Shown: positions 31,416-40,358 of the stretch, piece after piece
How positions within the stretch are numbered: position 1 is the first letter of the stretch
Layout of the letters: every line of letters begins with the position of its first letter
Source: an uncultured Bacteroidales bacterium
GTDB lineage: Bacteria > Bacteroidota > Bacteroidia > Bacteroidales > Paludibacteraceae
Assembly (NCBI GenBank): GCA_934728255.1
Contig: CAKVEC010000005.1
Location: forward strand, 89,958-153,957
DNA length: 64,000 nucleotides
Direction: 5' to 3'
Made by a program: the position numbers and the translations under genes
Notes under the pieces: generated by a model
Database searches by the model: none
What the model saw: only the letters and a program-made list of their open reading frames with translations
Told to the model about the DNA's origin: nothing

Positions 31416-34010
31416 ATGATTGATAACGATAGAATTATTCCTGTAAAGATTGATGAGGAAATGAAATCCTCATACATTGACTACTCGATGAGTGTCATTG
31501 TGAGTCGTGCATTGCCCGATGTGCGAGATGGTTTCAAGCCGGTGCATCGTCGTGTACTCTTTGGTATGAACGAGTTGGGTAATACGAGTGACAAACCTAC
31601 AAAGAAATCCGCACGTATTGTTGGTGAAGTAATGGGTAAGTTTCACCCGCATGGTGATAGCAGTATATATGGTACCTTGGTGCGTCTGGCACAGCCGTGG
31701 AATATGCGCTATACGTTGGTGGACGGTCAGGGTAACTTTGGTTCGGAGGACGGTGATAGCCCCGCGGCTATGCGTTATACCGAGGCGCGCTTGAGCAAAT
31801 TGGCAGAGGAGATGCTCCGCGACATCGAAAAAGATACGGTGGATATGCAGAACAACTTCGATGATACGCTCAAAGAACCTGTGGTGTTGCCTTGTCGTTT
31901 CCCAAACTTGCTCGTGAATGGTGCAAGTGGTATTGCTGTAGGTATGGCTACCAATATGCCAACCCACAACCTTGGCGAGGTAATTGACGGCTGTGTGGCA
32001 TATATCCGTAATATCGAAGACCGTTTGCAGAACCCGGAAATAGAGGAGATTACAGTAGCCGACTTGATGGAGTATATCAAGGCTCCTGATTTTCCGACGG
32101 GGGGTACTATCTATGGCTACCAAGGTGTAAAAGACGCTTTCGAGACCGGGCGTGGACGAATAATCATTCGCTCCAATGCGGACATTGAGACCGAGGATAA
32201 CGGACGTGAGAAAATTATTATCACTGAGTTACCGTATGGTGTAGTGAAATCTGACTTGGTGAAAAATATCGCCGAGTTGGTCAGCGATAAAAAGATTGAG
32301 GGTATCTCCGAGATAAGCGACCTGTCAAAGCGGGATATTCGTATCGTGATTGACATCAAGCGCGATGCTAATGCACAGGTGGTACTCAACAAACTCTATA
32401 AATATACTGCGCTCCAATCGAGTTTCGCCGTAAACAACATTGCTTTGGTTAAAGGGCGTCCTATGCTTTTGAACCTCAAGCAGTTGGTGGGTAACTTTAT
32501 TGAGCACCGTATGGATGTGGTAACACGTCGTACCCGCTTCGAGTTGAAAAAGGCTGAGGAGCGCGCACACATCTTGGAGGGGTTGATTATTGCAGTAGAC
32601 AACATTGACGAGGTGGTGCATATCATTCGTGCCAGCCGTACTCCCGCCGAGGCGCAAAGCAATTTGGAGCAACGCTTCAATCTTGATAACTTGCAGTCGA
32701 AAGCCATTGTGGATATGCGTCTTAGTGCGCTTACCGGACTGAAGATTGACGAGTTGAAAGCCGAATATGCCGAGTTGGAAAAACTTATTCAGCATCTCAA
32801 CGACTTGCTCAATAGTGAGTCGCTGCGTTATGATCTCATCAAGGACGAACTGAATGAAATCAAAGAAAAGTATGCCGATGAGCGTCGTACCAAAATTGTG
32901 AAGATGGCTACCGAGTTCAATCCCGAAGATATGTATGCCGATGACGATATGGTCATCACCATTTCGCACCTTGGCTATATCAAGCGTACGCCGTTGGCAG
33001 ATTTCCGTTCGCAGGCTCGCGGAGGTATCGGCTCAAAGGCTTCTTCGTCGCGCGATGAGGACTTTATCGAGTATGTACACCAGGCTTCTATGCACTCCAC
33101 AATGATGTTCTTTACCGAAATGGGACGTCTCTATTGGCTTAAAGTCTATGAGATACCGGAGGGAAACAAACAGTCGAAAGGGCGTGCTATCCAGAATATG
33201 ATCAATCTGCAGAAGGGGGACAAAGTGCGTGCCTTTATCAATGTCAAAGGTCTCAATGATCAGGAGTATGTCGAGAAACATTATCTCATCTTTGCAACCA
33301 AGAACGGCTTGATGAAGAAGACCACTCTTGAGGCGTACAGCCATCCGCGTGCAAATGGTATTATTGCTCTCGGTCTGCGTGATGGAGACCAACTTATCGG
33401 TGTAACGCTTACCGATGGCGAGAGTGAGATGCTTATTGCATCGCATAATGGTAAAGTGGTTCGCTTCCCAGAGAATACAGTCCGTCCTATGGGACGCAGC
33501 GCAAGTGGTGTGCGTGCTATCAAATTGGATGAAGACGGCATAGATAGTGCTGTTGGCATGATTTGTGTAGAGAAGGGCAGTAACAAGACGGTGCTTGTTA
33601 TCTCCGAGAAGGGATTTGGTAAGCGTACCGCACTTGATGACGAGAACGGCGAACCTATTTATCGTGTTACCAACCGTGGCGGTAAGGGCGTGAAGACTAT
33701 GAACCTTACTGACAAGACCGGTCTGCTTATTGGTATTGATGCCGTCACGGATGATGATGACTTGATGCTTATCACTAAATCAGGTACGGCTATCCGTATG
33801 GCTATCGACACTATTCGCGTGATGGGGCGTGCTACACAGGGCGTGAAACTCATCGAGTTGCAGAAACGCAACGATACACTGATGTTCGGCTGTATTGTTC
33901 CTAAAGAGGAAGAGCAACAGACCGAGAACACAGAGGAAAGTGAGGTTACAGAGAATGTAGAAACCACTGATGCACAAACAATAGAAACAAACAACGAAAA
34001 CGCAGAATAA
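31416..34010 (+). CDS. gyrA: DNA gyrase subunit A
   Basis: Breaks and rejoins DNA in the gyrase A2B2 complex, introducing negative supercoils. 864 residues. The catalytic Tyr is in AAMRYTEARLSKLAEEM; the quinolone region reads HPHGDSSIYGTLVRLAQPW, so the position matching E. coli Asp87 is Gly. The C-terminal DNA-wrapping domain has six blade-like repeats and a GyrA-box-like QARGGIGSKA at about residue 530. The protein ends in an acidic Glu/Thr/Asn tail of about 35 residues. A TPR gene starts 2 bp after the stop. Confidence 0.95.
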   Translation: MIDNDRIIPVKIDEEMKSSYIDYSMSVIVSRALPDVRDGFKPVHRRVLFGMNELGNTSDKPTKKSARIVGEVMGKFHPHGDSSIYGTLVRLAQPWNMRYTLVDGQGNFGSEDGDSPAAMRYTEARLSKLAEEMLRDIEKDTVDMQNNFDDTLKEPVVLPCRFPNLLVNGASGIAVGMATNMPTHNLGEVIDGCVAYIRNIEDRLQNPEIEEITVADLMEYIKAPDFPTGGTIYGYQGVKDAFETGRGRIIIRSNADIETEDNGREKIIITELPYGVVKSDLVKNIAELVSDKKIEGISEISDLSKRDIRIVIDIKRDANAQVVLNKLYKYTALQSSFAVNNIALVKGRPMLLNLKQLVGNFIEHRMDVVTRRTRFELKKAEERAHILEGLIIAVDNIDEVVHIIRASRTPAEAQSNLEQRFNLDNLQSKAIVDMRLSALTGLKIDELKAEYAELEKLIQHLNDLLNSESLRYDLIKDELNEIKEKYADERRTKIVKMATEFNPEDMYADDDMVITISHLGYIKRTPLADFRSQARGGIGSKASSSRDEDFIEYVHQASMHSTMMFFTEMGRLYWLKVYEIPEGNKQSKGRAIQNMINLQKGDKVRAFINVKGLNDQEYVEKHYLIFATKNGLMKKTTLEAYSHPRANGIIALGLRDGDQLIGVTLTDGESEMLIASHNGKVVRFPENTVRPMGRSASGVRAIKLDEDGIDSAVGMICVEKGSNKTVLVISEKGFGKRTALDDENGEPIYRVTNRGGKGVKTMNLTDKTGLLIGIDAVTDDDDLMLITKSGTAIRMAIDTIRVMGRATQGVKLIELQKRNDTLMFGCIVPKEEEQQTENTEESEVTENVETTDAQTIETNNENAE

Positions 34011-34012
34011 CA

Positions 34013-35257
34013 ATGAAAAAAACGTTATTTTTAGCAGCTATGGTGCTCATGAGTGCAGGCTGCTTTGCACAGAAAGCCAATATCAAAAAGGCGAAAAATT
34101 TGGCTTTGCAAGAGACTCCTGATTTTTCGGGCGCACGTGCAGCCATAGGCGAGGCTCTCCAAAACCCGGAGACCGAGAATCTACCCGAAGCATGGTACGT
34201 AGCAGGATTGATTGGCTATCAGGAGAACTCTGCCGAGAACCTGAAGCAAATGGTAGGACAGCCCTATGATGCCAATGTGGCAGGGCGTGCCGTAATGGAG
34301 AGTTTTGATTATTGGGTAAAGGCTGGGCAACTCGCTTCGGCTACCACACTCGACAAGAAAGGTCGTGAGGTAATGGCTGACAAGAAAACGTTTGCCAACG
34401 TGCAGAAGAAAATGCTTGAGTATTATAAGAACCAGGAACTGGTGAAATACGGCGTTTATCTTAATGAGCAGCGCGACTACCACACGGCATATGAGGCGTT
34501 CCAAAAGCATCTTTCTATCCCCGATATGGCGATGATGCAGGATGAAAAACTGCAGAAAGAGATGCCGCGTGATACGATCTACGAGCAATATAAGTACTAC
34601 GAGGCTATCTTTGCTATTCAAGCCGAGATGCACCCCGAGGCTATCGCTATTCTCGAACAAATGAAAGATGGTGAATACGAAGCAGTTACGATTAACCAGT
34701 TCCTCTATCAGGAGTATGTAACCGAGAAGGATACGGCCAATTTTGTGCGCGTGCTGCAAGACGCAGTAGTGCGTTTCCCGCAAGAACCTTGGTTCCTCCA
34801 GAATTTGATTAACTACTACATTTTCTCCGGTCAGGAAAAAGAGGCGATTGCATACCTCCAACAGGCTATTGAGCGTGAACCCAATGTGGCACAGTACCAT
34901 CTCATCAAGGGGAATCTTGACGAGAATCAAAAGAACTATGACGAGGCTCTGGCTGATTTTGACAGAGCCCTTGCTCTTGACCCAACTATGGCAGATGCCG
35001 AAGCCGGTAAGGGACGTGTATTCTACAACCAGGGTGTAAAGATGAACGAGGATGCTGCATATATTACGGACAATAAGGAGTATAAGAAAGCCCTCGATGC
35101 AATGAACGATATGTTCCGCAAGTCGTTGCCGTATTTCGAGAAAGCACACGAATTAGATCCCGACAACCGTGATTATATGATTACGCTTCGTACGCTCTAC
35201 TACCGTTTCCATATGGATGCGGAGTACCAGGCAATAAATGACAAAATCAACAACTAA
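34013..35257 (+). CDS. Periplasmic TPR-repeat protein, cotranscribed with gyrA
   Basis: 414 residues: signal peptide (MKKTLFLAAMVLMSAGCFAQ), a helical body, and clear tetratricopeptide repeats near residues 255-345 (EKEAIAYLQQAIEREPNVAQ, ALADFDRALALDPTMADAEA) and a last one near 375-400. It probably acts as a protein-binding scaffold in the periplasm or outer membrane. The 2-bp spacing to gyrA implies translational coupling; I see no functional link to gyrase, so the pairing may be accidental. A strong hairpin terminator follows. Confidence 0.88.
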   Translation: MKKTLFLAAMVLMSAGCFAQKANIKKAKNLALQETPDFSGARAAIGEALQNPETENLPEAWYVAGLIGYQENSAENLKQMVGQPYDANVAGRAVMESFDYWVKAGQLASATTLDKKGREVMADKKTFANVQKKMLEYYKNQELVKYGVYLNEQRDYHTAYEAFQKHLSIPDMAMMQDEKLQKEMPRDTIYEQYKYYEAIFAIQAEMHPEAIAILEQMKDGEYEAVTINQFLYQEYVTEKDTANFVRVLQDAVVRFPQEPWFLQNLINYYIFSGQEKEAIAYLQQAIEREPNVAQYHLIKGNLDENQKNYDEALADFDRALALDPTMADAEAGKGRVFYNQGVKMNEDAAYITDNKEYKKALDAMNDMFRKSLPYFEKAHELDPDNRDYMITLRTLYYRFHMDAEYQAINDKINN

Positions 35258-35270
35258 ATACCGTTGCTAA

Positions 35271-35305
35271 AAGAATATGGTTTCCCGCAAGGGAACCATA
35301 TTCTT
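35271..35305 (+). terminator. Terminator of gyrA-TPR unit
   Basis: Long stem AAGAATATGGTT-TCCC / GGGA-ACCATATTCTT with one bulge and a GCAA loop. Confidence 0.8.
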
Positions 35306-35391
35306 AATTTTATGTATGGGTGTTTTCCCTGTTCTTTCCCAGATGATACCCTGTGGATAGGTTGAGCATAGAAAAAAGAACACCATACTCT

Positions 35392-35424
35392 GCATATTAA
35401 TTGTTAATTATTAATTGTTAATTG
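35392..35424 (+). repeat. AT-rich leader element (iv)
   Basis: Begins GCATATTAATTGTTAATT with four 7-bp TAATTGT/TAATTAT units, ending three bases before the TTG start at 35428. A GTGGATAGGTT-like partial 11-bp unit lies at 35353-35363. Confidence 0.8.
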
Positions 35425-35427
35425 ACT

Positions 35428-35874
35428 TTGGGCAGAATACTCGCTATAGACTTTGGTAAGAAACGCACAGGATTAGCCGTTACGGATTTGCTCCGTATAA
35501 CGGCTAATCCGTTGCTTACTGTTGATACGAAGGATTTGCTCCAATGGTTGCAAACCTATTTCGCAACCGAACAGGTGGACGAGGTGGTTATCGGACATCC
35601 TACACAAATGAACGGACAGGAGTCTGAATCGATGAACTATATCCGTCCTTTTATGGATACGTTTCGCAAAACCTTCCCCAATATACCATTGGTGCCGTTT
35701 GATGAGCGTTTTACATCCGTCCTTGCCCACCAGGCTATGATTGCAGGCGGTATGAAAAAGAAAGACCGCCAAAACAAAGCCGTGGTCGATAAACTCGCCG
35801 CATGTATCATTCTTGAAGGATATATGGACTATAAAACTTCCGGTTCTCTGTTGGAGAATAGAAATAGTAAATAA
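35428..35874 (+). CDS. ruvX: RuvX/YqgF-family nuclease, TTG start
   Basis: 148 residues of the YqgF RNase H-like fold, essential in many bacteria for pre-16S rRNA processing and also proposed as a Holliday junction resolvase. Motifs: ILAIDFGKKRTGLAVTD (first Asp), VIGHPTQMNG, and PFDERFTS (Asp/Glu pair). The start is TTG at 35428, giving GRILAIDFG as in homologues; a TTG six bases earlier would lie inside the AT-rich element. There is no ATG. It is followed after 49 bp by def. Confidence 0.92.
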   Translation: MGRILAIDFGKKRTGLAVTDLLRITANPLLTVDTKDLLQWLQTYFATEQVDEVVIGHPTQMNGQESESMNYIRPFMDTFRKTFPNIPLVPFDERFTSVLAHQAMIAGGMKKKDRQNKAVVDKLAACIILEGYMDYKTSGSLLENRNSK

Positions 35875-35887
35875 AAACTTTTTATAA

Positions 35888-35922
35888 ACGAAGTCCCTCT
35901 CTTTTAGGGGGCAGGGGGAGTC
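35888..35922 (+). repeat. C-rich/G-rich intergenic repeat, copy 2
   Basis: CCCTCTCTTTTAGGGGG then CAGGGGGAGTCT, similar to 12190-12219; it ends two bases before the def start. Confidence 0.6.
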
Positions 35923-35923
35923 T

Positions 35924-36472
35924 ATGATTTTACCTATCTACTTATATGGTCAGCCTGTTTTGCGCAAGGCGACCGACGAAATCCAACCCGGTGATTTCGA
36001 CCTCAAACAACTTGTTTCTGATATGCAGGAAACCCTCACCGCAGCCGAAGGGTGCGGATTGGCAGCCCCGCAAATCGGTAAGTCTATACGCCTTTTTATT
36101 GTGGACGGAAGCGACCTTGCCGAGGATTTTCCCGAGTGCGCAGGCTTGAAGAAAACCTTTGTCAATCCGGAGATAATCGAAGAAAGCGAAGAAACCGTGT
36201 CGTACGTCGAGGGCTGTTTGTCTTTGCCCGGTATATCGGAGAATGTGGTGCGTCCGCGTACTATCACCATTCGTTATCAGGACGAGGATTTCAACGAGCA
36301 TACTGAGACCTATACCGATTTTGCGGCACGTATTATTCAGCACGAATACGATCACCTCGAGGCGCATGTCTTCACAGATCGTATTTCGCCTATCCGCAAG
36401 CAGTTTGTCAAAGGAAAATTGACCAATATCGCAAAAGGCAAGACCACTGCCCGCTATCGCACCAAGCACTGA
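35924..36472 (+). CDS. def: Peptide deformylase
   Basis: Removes the formyl group from N-terminal methionine of nascent proteins. 182 residues. Motif 1 EGCGLAAPQIG, motif 2 EGCLSLPGI (metal Cys), motif 3 IIQHEYDHLEA (two metal His and catalytic Glu). The C-terminal SPIRKQFVKGKLTNIAKGK is typical of Bacteroidota. The starting ATG at 35924 lies directly behind the G-rich repeat. Pairs functionally with fmt at 57855. Confidence 0.96.
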   Translation: MILPIYLYGQPVLRKATDEIQPGDFDLKQLVSDMQETLTAAEGCGLAAPQIGKSIRLFIVDGSDLAEDFPECAGLKKTFVNPEIIEESEETVSYVEGCLSLPGISENVVRPRTITIRYQDEDFNEHTETYTDFAARIIQHEYDHLEAHVFTDRISPIRKQFVKGKLTNIAKGKTTARYRTKH

Positions 36473-36488
36473 TTTTTTGTGCATTTTT

Positions 36489-36521
36489 GTTATAGGATCG
36501 TTATAGGATGGTTATAGGTTG
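36489..36521 (+). repeat. 11-bp tandem array, family C (3 clear units)
   Basis: GTTATAGGATC, GTTATAGGATG, GTTATAGGTTG; less regular 11-bp units continue to about 36565. Confidence 0.85.
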
Positions 36522-36591
36522 GAAAGGTTATCTACCCGACCTCCACTCGATACCCACCCATCATTAGTTTTTGAGTGATATTGCCTTTCCT

Positions 36592-36620
36592 GTATGTTAA
36601 TTCTTAATTGGTAATTAACC
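36592..36620 (+). repeat. AT-rich leader element (v)
   Basis: Begins GTATGTTAATTCTTAATT and abuts the ATG at 36621. Confidence 0.7.
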
Positions 36621-37196
36621 ATGAATTACTTTGATATTATTCTCATTGCCATCGGTTTGGCAATGGACTGCTTTGCTGTGAGTGTAACGTATGGTTTGTC
36701 GCACGATCATAGTCGCAAGCCGCTGTCGCACTATGATCCGTGGTTGATGGCGGTGATGTTCGGGCTGTTTCAAGGCGGAATGCCGCTTATCGGTTATTTC
36801 GCTGGTACGCTCTTTGCTGATTTCTTCTCACGTTTCGCCCCATGGATAGCCCTTTTTCTGTTGGCATTCATCGGTGGCAAGATGATTTGGGAGTCGCTCC
36901 GTCAAGATGAAGACGAAAAGAAAACCTGTGCCGATTTCTCTTTCAAGCATATTACCGCTCTAGCGGTTGCTACTTCTATTGATGCATTGGCCACGGGCGT
37001 TATCTTTATTCCTGCTCCTGATATGTTGTTGGGCGGAGTAGAGATTATCGCTTTGGTCAGTTTCCTTTTTGCCATTGTCGGCTATTGCATCGGTGCTTTC
37101 GTCGGGCAGAAATTCAAGTTCAATGTCGAACTCCTTGGGGGTATCATACTCATCATTATCGGTCTCAAAATCTTTGTTGAGGGCATATTTTTCTAA
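36621..37196 (+). CDS. mntP: Manganese efflux pump MntP
   Basis: 191-residue inner-membrane exporter with six helices in two repeated halves. Conserved acidic signatures IAIGLAMDCFAVSV (first half) and AVATSIDALATGV (second half) match MntP, both with the Asp needed for Mn2+ transport. No yybP-ykoY riboswitch was seen in front; the leader is the AT-rich element. It is followed 11 bp later by an esterase gene. Confidence 0.93.
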   Translation: MNYFDIILIAIGLAMDCFAVSVTYGLSHDHSRKPLSHYDPWLMAVMFGLFQGGMPLIGYFAGTLFADFFSRFAPWIALFLLAFIGGKMIWESLRQDEDEKKTCADFSFKHITALAVATSIDALATGVIFIPAPDMLLGGVEIIALVSFLFAIVGYCIGAFVGQKFKFNVELLGGIILIIIGLKIFVEGIFF

Positions 37197-37207
37197 AAAT
37201 AGACATT

Positions 37208-38347
37208 ATGAAAAAACAAATCTTTGGTTTACTCCTATTGTTTTGTGGTTCTCTATCTGCACAACAATCCTTGCAATCAAACAGCGAATTACAAACTGCA
37301 ATGGTCAACAAAGATTATTCGGTATCAATCCGCGTCTTTGCTCCAACGGCACAGCAGATTATTCTGGATGGTGAACTGACTGCCAACCAACCGCAGCCGA
37401 TGATACGTGATACCAATGGGGTATGGTCATATACCACTTCACCGCTTGCCTCCGATCTCTATCTCTATTGGTTGGACATAGATGGAGTACGTGCCTTGGA
37501 TCCCGGCAATTCGTATGTCATTCGGGACATCAGTTTTTTGTACAACTATGTGATTGTAGAGGATAACTCGGGACTGTATGGTACACGGCCGGTACCACAC
37601 GGTACGGTGGAAAGTACGTGGTATCATAGCGACAAGACCAATACGGAAAGACGTCTGACGGTCTATTTGCCGGCAGGATATGAACAGAGTAGGGGAAAAT
37701 ATCCTGTTTTGTATCTGCTGCATGGCAGTGGTGGTGATGAGCAGGCATGGGTAGAACTCGGGCGTGCGGTACAGATATTGGATAACTTGATTGCACAAGG
37801 CAAGGCGGAACCGATGATTGTCGTAATGCCTAATGGAAATATGAGTGAAGATGCAGCCCCAGGATATGGCTGTAAGGGTTTAGTGCGCCCCAATATACTT
37901 GCCGAGCACCGTATGGACGGCTTCTTTGAAGAATGTTTTCCCGAAATTATACACTACACAGATACTCATTACCGTACTCTCCGCAATTCGGACAGCCGTG
38001 CCGTGGCGGGATTGAGTATGGGCGGATATCATAGTTACTGGCTTTCGCTCAACTATCCCGATATGTTTGGTGCAGTGGGGCTGTTTTCTGCAGTATATCA
38101 TCATGGCGATATGCCGCAAGCAGTTTATCAAAATGAGATGGAAAAGTTGGGCGATCTGCAGAAGCATAAACCGCTTTATCGTATCTACATCGGGAATGAA
38201 GATTTCCTTTATATGCAAAACGTAGAACAACGTCAACTGCTGGATGCTCTGCAATTCCCTTATACCTACACAGAGTCTGCAGGAGGACATCAATGGACGA
38301 ACTGGCGGCATTATCTCGTTGATTTTGTTACCTATTTGTTCAAGTAG
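37208..38347 (+). CDS. Secreted CE1-type esterase with N-terminal CBM48-like domain
   Basis: 379 residues: signal peptide (MKKQIFGLLLLFCGSLSAQ), a beta-sandwich like the E-set/CBM48 domain of feruloyl esterases (about 30-115: VSIRVFAPTAQQIILDG and GVWSYTTSPLASDLYLYWLD), then an alpha/beta hydrolase of the esterase-D/CE1 kind. YLPAGYEQSRGKYPVLYLLH begins the catalytic part; the nucleophile is Ser270 in GLSMGG; a late His in AGGHQWTNW completes the triad. Expected to act in the periplasm or outside on plant-polymer esters (feruloyl or acetyl groups). Probably cotranscribed with mntP by proximity only. Confidence 0.88.
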   Translation: MKKQIFGLLLLFCGSLSAQQSLQSNSELQTAMVNKDYSVSIRVFAPTAQQIILDGELTANQPQPMIRDTNGVWSYTTSPLASDLYLYWLDIDGVRALDPGNSYVIRDISFLYNYVIVEDNSGLYGTRPVPHGTVESTWYHSDKTNTERRLTVYLPAGYEQSRGKYPVLYLLHGSGGDEQAWVELGRAVQILDNLIAQGKAEPMIVVMPNGNMSEDAAPGYGCKGLVRPNILAEHRMDGFFEECFPEIIHYTDTHYRTLRNSDSRAVAGLSMGGYHSYWLSLNYPDMFGAVGLFSAVYHHGDMPQAVYQNEMEKLGDLQKHKPLYRIYIGNEDFLYMQNVEQRQLLDALQFPYTYTESAGGHQWTNWRHYLVDFVTYLFK

Positions 38348-38366
38348 TGCAGGATACAAGACATAC

Positions 38367-38403
38367 AAAAAGCGGGCTGCCCCAATCGGACAGCCCGCTT
38401 TTT
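38367..38403. terminator. Bidirectional terminator
   Basis: Perfect 13-bp stem AAAAAGCGGGCTG / CAGCCCGCTTTTT between convergent genes. Confidence 0.9.
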
Positions 38404-38420
38404 GTATAATGTAGAGATGT

Positions 38421-40313
38421 TTATTCTGCTTCGTGCACAAGCAGGTTCTTGAACTCCCATGTAGCGCAGGATTGACCTTCGGTGGTCTTGTAGCGGAAAC
38501 CGATATAGATCTCTTGTCCTGCATATTTCGACAGATCAATGTTGCCTGAGTTGATAAAGGTCCAACTATTGGTCTCGGGGTAGAGTAGGTTACCTTCTTC
38601 GTCTTTGGCGTACTCGATGTTCTCCCATGTACACTTGGTGGCATCACCTGCATAATCGGTAGAAATCAGTACGGCACACTCTTCCATACGCTCTGCCAAA
38701 TCGGTAGGACCATAGTTGATGGCTTGATCGAAGTTGAGAACAGGTTGTTTGGCTTTCTTCATCGAGATAAGCGGTGTTACAACCCACGATTCTACCACGT
38801 GTGATTCCGAGTTGGCATAAGCCGTGCCTTTCATTCCGTAGTTGGCATCGTATTTCCATACGTAGGTCAGACCGCCGAGTTCTACATCTTGGATAACAAG
38901 TTTGCCCTGTCCCTCACCGAGGATGGCTTGTTTATAATAGATAGACGAACCCCATGTACCGCTTAGCGAGAATGTAGAAGTAGCCGGAACAAGACCTGTA
39001 TTTTCTACAAATTCTACACCGTTGCTGATAAATTCTGTAGCCTCAAATCCGTTTTTAACAGCGTAAACTACGGTATATTTGCTATCTGCGGCAGCATACG
39101 GATAGGTCGATTTGAGATATTTTGCAACCAATGCTTTATCTGCCACTTTCACACCTGCAGCAGCATAAACGTCAGCGGGCAAAACGGATAGGGTGGTACC
39201 CGACGCGCGATAAGCCGACCACGAACTACCGTTGAATTGGAAAAGAACCGTTACGCTACCGTCAGCTTGTGCCTGTGCTTTGCGGGGTGCTGCACCGGCT
39301 TTCTTGGCTGGACGGAGTTCTGTAATATAGCAGCCCTTCTGGAATTCATACACGTTGTATTTTTCATAATAAGTAAATGCACCAAAACCGATAATGGTAT
39401 CGCCATTGGTGAACGTGCGTCCGGACATATCGGTAGCAGTTCCTTCTGTTTCGCTGACATATTCAAAAGCCATAATGGAATCTTTGTTGAGAGAGAAAGA
39501 GTTGTACATCTCAAACTCATTGGTGCCATCGCTGATGTAATATGACAGGTTTTTATATTGTGCAGGATATGATTTTGAGTACCATTTCGAGAGTACACCG
39601 CCAACTTTGATGCTGTCGCCTGCTTTCAGCGTTCCGGCAGCATACGCCTCAACAACCTCGGTAGGAGAGTAATAACCGCGTTTCTCCGGAGTCCCCCAAT
39701 AGAAACCCTTTTCTTCCTCTTCGCCACCGCCTATGCCGGGTTCGTAGTTCTTAAACTCATATGTAACGGCAAGGATTGTACCTGAATCTTTGTCCAGCGG
39801 CAATACCGATGCCAACTTGCCTACCGTATTCGGGGTGAGATAAGCGATGTCCTCTTTCTCCCAAATCGCCGTATAGTTTTCAGCGGTCAGTTCATAAGCC
39901 TCTGTCTTGGCAGTCAGTTCTGCAAGGTAGGAGGGCAAACCCTCATTGATGTTGTATGTAACATTGAATAGCGACCCATTGGAGAGTTGCGGATAGAGGT
40001 TCGCCAAGAATGCAGGAACATATACATCAGCGGTAGCGATGTTATTGAATGCCTTTTCTTGTGCAATACGCAAGAAAGCCTTATAAGCAGAAGAATCTTG
40101 CTCTGTACATTGGCTGAGTGCCAAATCAATGTTGGTTTGGTTTTCTCCAATCGTCTTATAGTCAGCCTCTGTCAGTGCGTAGTCTATGGTACGCGTATCG
40201 GTAATGGTGTAATCGTTGTGGAGTTGCTTCTCGTCGAAGAAGTTCTCGCAGGAGGCAAGCAACAATGCCGACAGCGAAACGCCAAGGATATATTTCAGAT
40301 TTTTCATATTCAT
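38421..40313 (-). CDS. Surface lipoprotein with OB-like and choice-of-anchor J-like domains
   Basis: 630 residues with lipobox LLLASC (Cys22). Residues about 25-200 are helical and unassigned. Residues about 215-335 (VVEAYAAGTLKAGDSIKVGG, LSYYISDGTNEFEMYNSFSL) look like the OB-fold domain of Bacteroidota DUF5689/DUF6359 lipoproteins. Residues about 450-630 (VESWVVTPLISMKKAKQPVL, GNIDLSKYAGQEIYIGFRYK) resemble choice-of-anchor J/jelly-roll domains. It follows a TonB receptor by 45 bp and ends the unit, like a SusD-type partner at the cell surface. Domain names are from memory of the families; the nucleic-acid link is inference. Confidence 0.75.
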   Translation of the reverse strand: MNMKNLKYILGVSLSALLLASCENFFDEKQLHNDYTITDTRTIDYALTEADYKTIGENQTNIDLALSQCTEQDSSAYKAFLRIAQEKAFNNIATADVYVPAFLANLYPQLSNGSLFNVTYNINEGLPSYLAELTAKTEAYELTAENYTAIWEKEDIAYLTPNTVGKLASVLPLDKDSGTILAVTYEFKNYEPGIGGGEEEEKGFYWGTPEKRGYYSPTEVVEAYAAGTLKAGDSIKVGGVLSKWYSKSYPAQYKNLSYYISDGTNEFEMYNSFSLNKDSIMAFEYVSETEGTATDMSGRTFTNGDTIIGFGAFTYYEKYNVYEFQKGCYITELRPAKKAGAAPRKAQAQADGSVTVLFQFNGSSWSAYRASGTTLSVLPADVYAAAGVKVADKALVAKYLKSTYPYAAADSKYTVVYAVKNGFEATEFISNGVEFVENTGLVPATSTFSLSGTWGSSIYYKQAILGEGQGKLVIQDVELGGLTYVWKYDANYGMKGTAYANSESHVVESWVVTPLISMKKAKQPVLNFDQAINYGPTDLAERMEECAVLISTDYAGDATKCTWENIEYAKDEEGNLLYPETNSWTFINSGNIDLSKYAGQEIYIGFRYKTTEGQSCATWEFKNLLVHEAE

Positions 40314-40358
40314 TTATTTGTTTAGGGGGGAGTAGTTCATACGCCCCTTGGTGGAACA

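Noticed and set aside
36473..36620. yybP-ykoY manganese riboswitch before mntP
   Set aside because: The spacer is made of 11-bp repeats and the AT-rich element; no paired core motifs were seen.
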